Shown: positions 57,465 to 64,000 of the stretch, piece after piece
Layout: every line of letters begins with the position of its first letter
How positions within the stretch are numbered: position 1 is the first letter of the stretch
Source: Sanghuangporus weigelae
Taxonomy: Eukaryota; Basidiomycota; Agaricomycetes; Hymenochaetales; Hymenochaetaceae
DNA: 64,000 nt
Assembly: GCA_033182465.1 (NCBI GenBank)
Contig: CP137322.1
Span: 2,542,001 to 2,606,000 of the forward strand
Direction: 5' to 3'
Notes under the pieces: model-generated
What the model was told of the DNA's origin: nothing
The model's database searches: none
What the model saw: the letters and a program-made list of their open reading frames with translations, nothing else
Translations under genes and position numbers: made by a program

Positions 57465-59718
57465 GTCTTCTATGTCATGGAAAACATTGATCGACAAAAC
57501 ATAGCAAGTTGTCAGCGGAACCACGTCGGCCTCTGGTCCGCCGACAAAGATTGAAAAGTAATTTGTCTTATTCCCATCGATGGGATAAAGCTCAGAAAGC
57601 TCTGACCACTTAGAATGAGTCGAGTTTCTAATGTTCAATGGGCGGCGACATAGCTTTCTGTTCGCCTATCTTGTCTATGATAGAACATGAGGTGCATGAG
57701 CGAAACAATCAAAAAAAGACACAGGAAATTAGAGAAACCGGACCCACGGTCATGGACACGGGAGCGGCCAAGACTACGGGTGTTTGAGCCTATGCCGCGT
57801 TCCTGGTACGAAGGCGCCTCGACATTTCCCTATCCCTTCCAGTGGGAACGCATCACTCGCTTGGACTGCATCCCTGTGAAAGCGTGCTCTATAGAAGGCA
57901 CAACTCGAATGAAGTGCCAAGATTCTGTCGTGCCAGACTTGGAATTATTTAGAATAAGGCAGGAAAGCCTGAGACCAAGCAGAGATCGACTTCAAAGAAA
58001 TGCAGTACTCATTGGCAGAGATCATCAGGAACACCCCAGACGCTGATGATATACGAAGTAAGGGGCAGCCGACAAGCGACTCACTGCCTGAGCGCCCACG
58101 GCTCCAACAGCTTGCATACGACAGGCATCGTTTCGCCTACTAAATATCCATATCATCTCAATTGTATAGGAGGACCACAATATCACAAGAAATAGTATCT
58201 TAGCCTCAGTCTTCCCACAGCAATTCTCACGGCAATTATTGGTACTCACAAGCCAGATCGTTCGTTCGCTCAAAGAACGGGAGACTGTAGCTATAGGACA
58301 CTGCATATTGCTGGAACGCTGGACTGCACAACGAGAGCGATTTTGGTGTTGGTCGGGGACTCGGATGATAAGTAGCCGACGATTCAAGCCATGAAAGTTT
58401 GAAGTGTTCGGGCCGCGAAGCGCTGTTACCACGAGAGATTCGCCGCATGAGCCGCTCTACCTCAGGCGGACGTGGATAATAATTCAAATGAGTGATAAAA
58501 TCCGGCCCCTAATGCACCAACCTAACGCCCACATTGGCTATTTCTCACTCAATTCTTATTGAAACCTCATAGAAATTTATACACACTTAGCTTAGCATGT
58601 CATCTGTGTAAATATCGGGTTTGGAGCAGAAACTCTGAATATTCACTGAAATGTAAAGCTCGCATTTCGGTCAATCAAAGAAATTGGGAAAATCTAGTGA
58701 ACCAAAACTATTCCCACGGAATGCAAAATCTATTTTGTTCTCTACAATCGTCCCTTCTCCACCAAATTTTGTACACATGTTTTCAAGCATGAAGGAAAGG
58801 TGTCTGCAAAATTTCAGGATCTGAAGTGCACTAGGGATAGAAATATGACATTTGCAATCAGCACATGATATTGGCACTTCAAACATGAAAGAATTTTTGC
58901 ATTCATCAGCTGCGCAATTTTTTCCTGCAGCATCCTGAGCCACACTCTCAAACTTTATTGGACTTTTAGAAACTTTGACATGCAGCGAAGCAAATCGCAA
59001 GAGACCATAGAGAAATTCTTCAGAAATGAATTATAATTGCAGATTCAATCAGTATGGTTCAAAACATCAAGTTTCAGGTACTTTGCACTCAAATCTAGTG
59101 ATACACTGGTTCTAGGACTCATTCTATGGCTGATATAGCAGTGGATACCATTCAGATGTTTAAATAGCGCATATGGAAGCCATCCTCTAGCTGTTTACCA
59201 GCAAAGATGTGAATGAGTGAGTAATAGCAAGCAATCTTGCCGCCGTGAAATGTTTCCCACGGCTGTGCACTTCGGCGCGACACAAGGTTTTTGACTTCCA
59301 CCTCTCATAAATTCATTCAAATATTCTCAACAACATTTTTGGCTGTGAGATGTGCTGCCAATATATGCACTATTCTGACTGACTAATTTTTGAAGCGAAA
59401 AAGTAAGGAGAGTAAATTGTGGAAGGCAAATACCCTTAGAGAGGGCGTTAGGGGCCGGAGCACAGTATTGATTGAGAGATTCGAGGATGAGATGGAGACC
59501 CTGAGCTGCCAATTCCTTTTCGGAGAAGAAATAGTGAGGTCAGTTACGTCATGTGGACAGCACCCAGATTGGATCCGAGTTTGTTCACGAGATTGAAGAA
59601 TAAAATGTTACTCACTCCCAATGCTTCTGGCGCGAGCATGATTCGCATGATTTTCGCACTGCGAGTCTCTTCTCTTCTCTCTCCTCCCACCACTCGTCTC
59701 CATCAGTTTGAGGCATCA
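57465..59718. other. Divergent upstream region of peroxidase 2 and the CoA ligase
   Basis: About 2.25 kb. A possible two-exon reading exists on the minus strand at about 58045-58487 (MNYYPRPPEVERLMRRISRG, then a GTGAGT intron), but without a recognisable domain. From 58560 to 59420 the sequence is AT-rich and looks non-coding, as in an old element, with no repeat ends found. The last 300 bases probably hold the ligase promoter. Confidence 0.35.
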
Positions 59719-61812
59719 TGTTATTCACCTCGCCTCGTCCTCCTTTCGACGTTCCTAAAAAAGACGTTCTCAGTTACATGTTCGGTACATCTTTCTCACA
59801 ATCTCTGAATTTTTGGTCTTATTGAAGCGGAACCTTAATAAAGATGACTGGAAATATGGTTGGGAAAAGCAACTGTACATCGCTGCTGAAGACCCTTCGC
59901 AATTTATAACAGCCGGACAACTCCTCAGCCTCACTAAGCGTATCGGCGGTGGTCTTCGCGAATGTGCTGGCGTGCGCACGGGGGATGTTGTACTGTTGAG
60001 TGCGACGAACAGCATTGCCGTTCCTGCACTCATGCTCGGCATTCTGTGCGCCGGAGCTACCATGACAGGCGCAAACCCGAAGTATACTGTGCCTGGTTGA
60101 GTCATTTGATTTGATTCTTGTCTTTTCCGAAGATTGAACAAGCGGGTCGCTTAGAGCTTTCATACCAGATCAAAGATAGTGGCGCCAAAGCCATCTTCGC
60201 CGTTCAAGAAACTCTGGAAACTGTGCTACAATCTGTCAAGTCGCTGGGTCTTCCTGACTCGATGGTGTACGTTATAACGCTGCAAAAAGGTCCTCACGTT
60301 GGTCTGAAGACCTTGGGGGATCTTTTACATTTCGGTGAGATGGGTTGGGAACGTCTGACTACAGAAGCAGCAACGCGTAAACGGTCAGTGCATTCTTGAC
60401 ATTTTCTTTGATGATCGGAGCTTGACCGATTCAATTTCATACAGGGTTGCCGCCTTAAATTATAGCAGCGGAACAACCGGCCTTCCGAAGGGCTGCATGA
60501 TCACGATGTATAATACTGTAGCTCATTGCGAACAGCAGCGCATCTTGCACGATCTTGGTCGGGAAAAGTTGCGGGAGCGAGGCGTGAACATCTCCGATAA
60601 CGACACCGTCATAGCATTTCTTCCCTTTTACCATGCCTGTGCGATATTATTTTATCTTTGTTATTTTTTTATTACAATGCTAAATCGTCCGCATAGTTGG
60701 CCAGCAACACTACGTTTTCAATGCTCCTCGGAATGGCGATACGACATACGTTATGTCTTCCTTTTCCTTTCCAGCTCTTCTCCGCTATATTCCCGAGTAT
60801 CGAATTGCAACCTTCGCTGCTGTTCCGCCTGTAGCTGTTCTTCTTGCGAAGCACCCTGATACGCTCAAAACGGATTTCAGTTCTCTTCATTCAATACTTT
60901 GCGGCGCAGCTCCTTTAGGCGCAGAGACGCAGCTAAAGGCCGAAGCTGCAATGAACACCTATAAAAAAGGAAACGTGCGAATAACCCAGGGCTGGGGAAT
61001 GAGCGAAGGCGTATGTGGATCCTGTACGATGGCTCTCCACGAACACGACCCGGACGTCTCTGGCGTCGGTTACCTGCTTTCTAACATGTCCGCTCGTATA
61101 GTCCCAGCGGACGATTCTGACTATTCCAAGTCGCTCGGTTTCAATGAGGAGGGGGAAGTTTTGCTAAAGGGGCCAAATATCTTTCCCGGATATTGGAAGA
61201 AGGAGAAAGAGACACGTGGAGCATTCACGGATGACGGGTGGTATAAGACTGGAGACATTGGAGTGATGAAAAGAGACGGGATAATGCATATCGTTGATCG
61301 TAAGAAAGAGCTTATAAAAGTGCAAGGTACGTTTACTCCCGAGGAGGGGTCTCGAGAAGGAAACGTGCATACTGATACATTTGATAGGTTTCCAAGTCGC
61401 ACCTGCCGAGCTTGAAGACCTTTTGCTCAAGAGTGCTGACGTTGAAGACGTCGCCGTCATTGGTATACCAGGGTCTGTAGCGTTCTCCTTGTACTTCCTT
61501 GTCGAGCCAAGCTAACTCGCTCTTAGTGAAGGAACGGAGTACCCTCGCGCCTATGTCGTGCCTCCCCCTTCGCGTCGCTCGTCTAATGCCAAAGAACTTC
61601 AGACTCTTGCAGATGATATTTCACGATTTGTGGCAGCTAGGGTAGTTAAGCACAAACACCTAACTGGTGGAGTCGTCTTTATCGAGACCATACCGAAGAA
61701 TCCGAGTGGGAAGATCTTGAGAAGGCAGTTGAGGGACCGAGCCAAAGCGAGGGACAGCGGGGACAGAGTTTGGTTGACGGAGAATAGTCACAGAGCAAAC
61801 GCCAAACTATGA
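59719..61812 (+). CDS. 4-coumarate-CoA-ligase-like acyl-CoA synthetase, probably peroxisomal
   Basis: About seven exons give about 570 residues of the ANL (AMP-binding) superfamily. The N-terminus MLFTSPRPPFDVPKKDVLSY is typical of fungal 4CL-like proteins. The ATP-binding P-loop motif is YSSGTTGLPKGC. The A5-type motif is TQGWGMSEG, the A7/A8 region is WYKTGDIG and DRKKELIKVQG-FQVAPAELE (an intron splits it), and the A10 lysine motif is NPSGKILRRQLRDRAK. The last three residues are AKL, a type-1 peroxisomal signal. The substrate could be a hydroxycinnamate, another aromatic acid or a fatty acid; the sequence does not decide. The first acceptor is best placed before ATGACTGG, giving YMFDDWKYGWEKQ. 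Part of this gene was copied to 54401-54599. Peroxidase 2 is its divergent neighbour. Confidence 0.9.
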
Positions 61813-61833
61813 AGCACGTACTACATCACAATG

Positions 61834-62215
61834 GGCAAATAAGTATAATATGATCAGAAATGAAATTTGATAAGCAAAATATCAGTATGCGTATCTTCGT
61901 TCAGGATATAAAGAATATCCATATTCAAGATATCGATTTGCATATCCTAAGTGATGATACTTATTATGTCATTCTGATCGATATTCGATTCCGCATTCAT
62001 TTCAGCATATCAGTAAGTACAGTCCTATTGACATGATAATAAATGTCACCGTCGAGGATATGCAAATCGATAGTTATATTTTGAATATAAACCAAGTTTC
62101 TAGCCCTGTGGATATTCTTTATATCCTAAATGAAGATATGCATACTGATATTTTGCTTGTCGAATTTCATTTTCTGATCATATATCATCATTAGTTATAT
62201 ATCTACTTATTTGCC
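61834..62215. repeat. Foldback element: 382-bp near-complete inverted repeat
   Basis: The two halves are reverse complements over about 150-190 bases with small gaps. The ends read GGCAAATAAGTA and TACTTATTTGCC. Inner paired blocks include AGCAAAATATCAGTATG, AGGATATAAAGAATATCC and CGATTTGCATATCCT. There is no coding capacity. No certain target-site duplication was seen. It is either a miniature inverted-repeat element or an old inverted duplication. It starts 22 bases after the CoA-ligase stop, so it probably lies in that transcript's 3' region. Confidence 0.85.
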
Positions 62216-62349
62216 AACGTTGCCAGTGTGTGTGCATGATTGTACAACGCGGTGTGATCAGTGCACGTGCAGTGTGACTAGTCACGTACTCGAAACAGCT
62301 CAGCTCAAGAGCTTTTGCAGAATTGCATATAAGTACTATACTATCCGAA

Positions 62350-63282
62350 TGGCAGACAAAACCAGGTTTCATGCTTCTTATCAGTACCCGGACGGTGATA
62401 TCGTGCTTCGCGCTTCAGATGACTTGTATTTCCGCATGCATTCGATCATAGTCAGACTTGCGGCATTGCCTCGGGTTTCTTCCGCCAAATGCTCGATAGT
62501 CCACGAATACCTTCAGAGTCACCGACAGATGCAATTCCGCTCTCAGAGTCAAGCGCCATTATAGCTTGTTTAATCGACCTCATCTACCCGAGGGCTAATG
62601 GAGAAGAGTCGGACCGTGCGGCACGCCTTCCAGATATCACTACATATGCCTTTGCATGGTCTATCAAGCGCTGCAGACAAGTACGAGATACGATGCATTG
62701 GCTGCGGTTCGTGCGATCGCCATGATCTCTGAACCTCTATACGCTCAGCCACTCGGTTTATACGCGCTCGCGAGTCGGTGGAAATGGACCGAAGAGGTAC
62801 GTATCGCATCGACAGCCACGCTTTCGCTACCCTTGCCGCGTACGTAAAAAAATATTTTCCTGCAATCCATGGATGCGGAAACCTTTGCAAGCTGCTCGAC
62901 TTTCACGTATTGCGAAAAAAAGCGACCTCCAGGTTCTTCATATCGCGAAAGCGAAAGCGAAATCTCTATCGTTTATCAATGGAAGTACGGATGCTCGACA
63001 GACCTGGATAGGACAAAGACCGAGGCAGCTATGCGACTGTGGGACTCGATGTTACGCCATGTTGTGGCCTCCCTCGAAGCGTCCCCTCCTGTACAGGAGT
63101 TGCGAAAACACACCTTTTAATCCAAGGAGGAGCTCAAACTATGAAATCTTACTTGCCATAACTGTGGCCAGGATCATCCCTAACAAGATTTACTTTGTCA
63201 AACGGATCGGCGAGGTCCTTCAGTCTGCGAATCTTCTTCCTTTGTATAATTGGAGGGTATATGTCGGCTGATTTGTTGAACT
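62350..63282 (+). pseudogene. Decayed BTB/POZ-domain gene
   Basis: The start MADKTRFHASYQYPDGDIVL-RASDDLYFRMHSIIVRLA follows the agaricomycete BTB pattern. The continuation SGFFRQMLDSPRIPSESPTD-AIPLSES is in another frame after an apparent 8-base insertion (GGCATTGC type) near 62460. A second frame change lies near 62690, between the YQALQ part and YDALAAVRAIAMISEPLYAQ. The 3' part (YALASRWKWTEEVRIASTAT, RLWDSMLRHVVASLEA) still reads as the usual C-terminal region. No intron within known size limits repairs the first shift. It is therefore a recently broken copy, or an assembly error. BTB proteins often act as adaptors for cullin-3 ubiquitin ligases. Confidence 0.6.
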
Positions 63283-63328
63283 ATTATTTCATACTAATGT
63301 AAAATACAATGAATAAACAATATACGCA

Positions 63329-64000
<672 letters not shown>

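Noticed and set aside
58045-58487. Possible two-exon minus-strand gene between peroxidase 2 and the CoA ligase
   Set aside because: The splice sites are plausible, but the product has no recognisable feature and the frame after the intron is ambiguous.
58560-59420. AT-rich tract considered as a transposon
   Set aside because: No terminal repeats, target duplication or transposase-like translation could be seen.

Overview
The window looks like nuclear DNA from a lignin-degrading agaricomycete (white-rot basidiomycete). Genes are close together and most are cut by many introns of about 45-70 nt. Two genes encode secreted class II (manganese-type) peroxidases. Several families typical of Agaricomycetes are present: DUF6533 membrane proteins, a BTB protein of the mushroom type, an OPT transporter, GH127 and GH78 enzymes, and Ser/Pro-rich disordered proteins. 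No rRNA, tRNA, CRISPR array or intact mobile element was recognised. All calls rest on reading translations and splice signals by eye; no database search was run.

Layout. 0-10.7 kb: 3' end of an unidentified gene (+), manganese peroxidase 1 (-), a small BRI3-like membrane protein (+), a long membrane/WD40-like gene (+), and the pH-signalling gene palC (-). 11-24 kb: an intron-free 1455-codon disordered protein with an RGG tail (+), the BAR-domain gene hob3 (-), a 2.3-kb regulatory stretch, and a second large disordered protein (+). 24.5-31 kb: a tandem pair of secreted glycosidases, GH127 (beta-L-arabinofuranosidase type) and GH78 (alpha-L-rhamnosidase type), both suited to pectin side chains. 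31.8-53.5 kb: three DUF6533 membrane-protein genes interleaved with an oligopeptide transporter, an Egt1-like sulfoxide synthase lacking the usual methyltransferase domain, a C2H2 zinc-finger protein, small hypotheticals and gene-poor stretches. 54-64 kb: a chimeric relic joining a peroxidase piece to an acyl-CoA-ligase piece, a small coiled-coil protein, manganese peroxidase 2 (-), a 4-coumarate-CoA-ligase-like gene with a peroxisomal C-terminus (+), a 382-bp foldback element, a decayed BTB gene, and the 3' part of dpm1 (-) running off the window.

How the genes fit together. Peroxidases, pectin-side-chain glycosidases, a peptide transporter, a CoA ligase for aromatic or fatty acids, and palC signalling all suit a plant-litter or wood decayer. 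The sequence does not show that they are co-regulated. The most unusual signals are the peroxidase/ligase chimera, an intron in peroxidase 2 that looks recently gained (GC-AG boundaries and a 10-bp flanking repeat), the methyltransferase-less Egt1-like protein, and the long hairpin just downstream of the CoA ligase.
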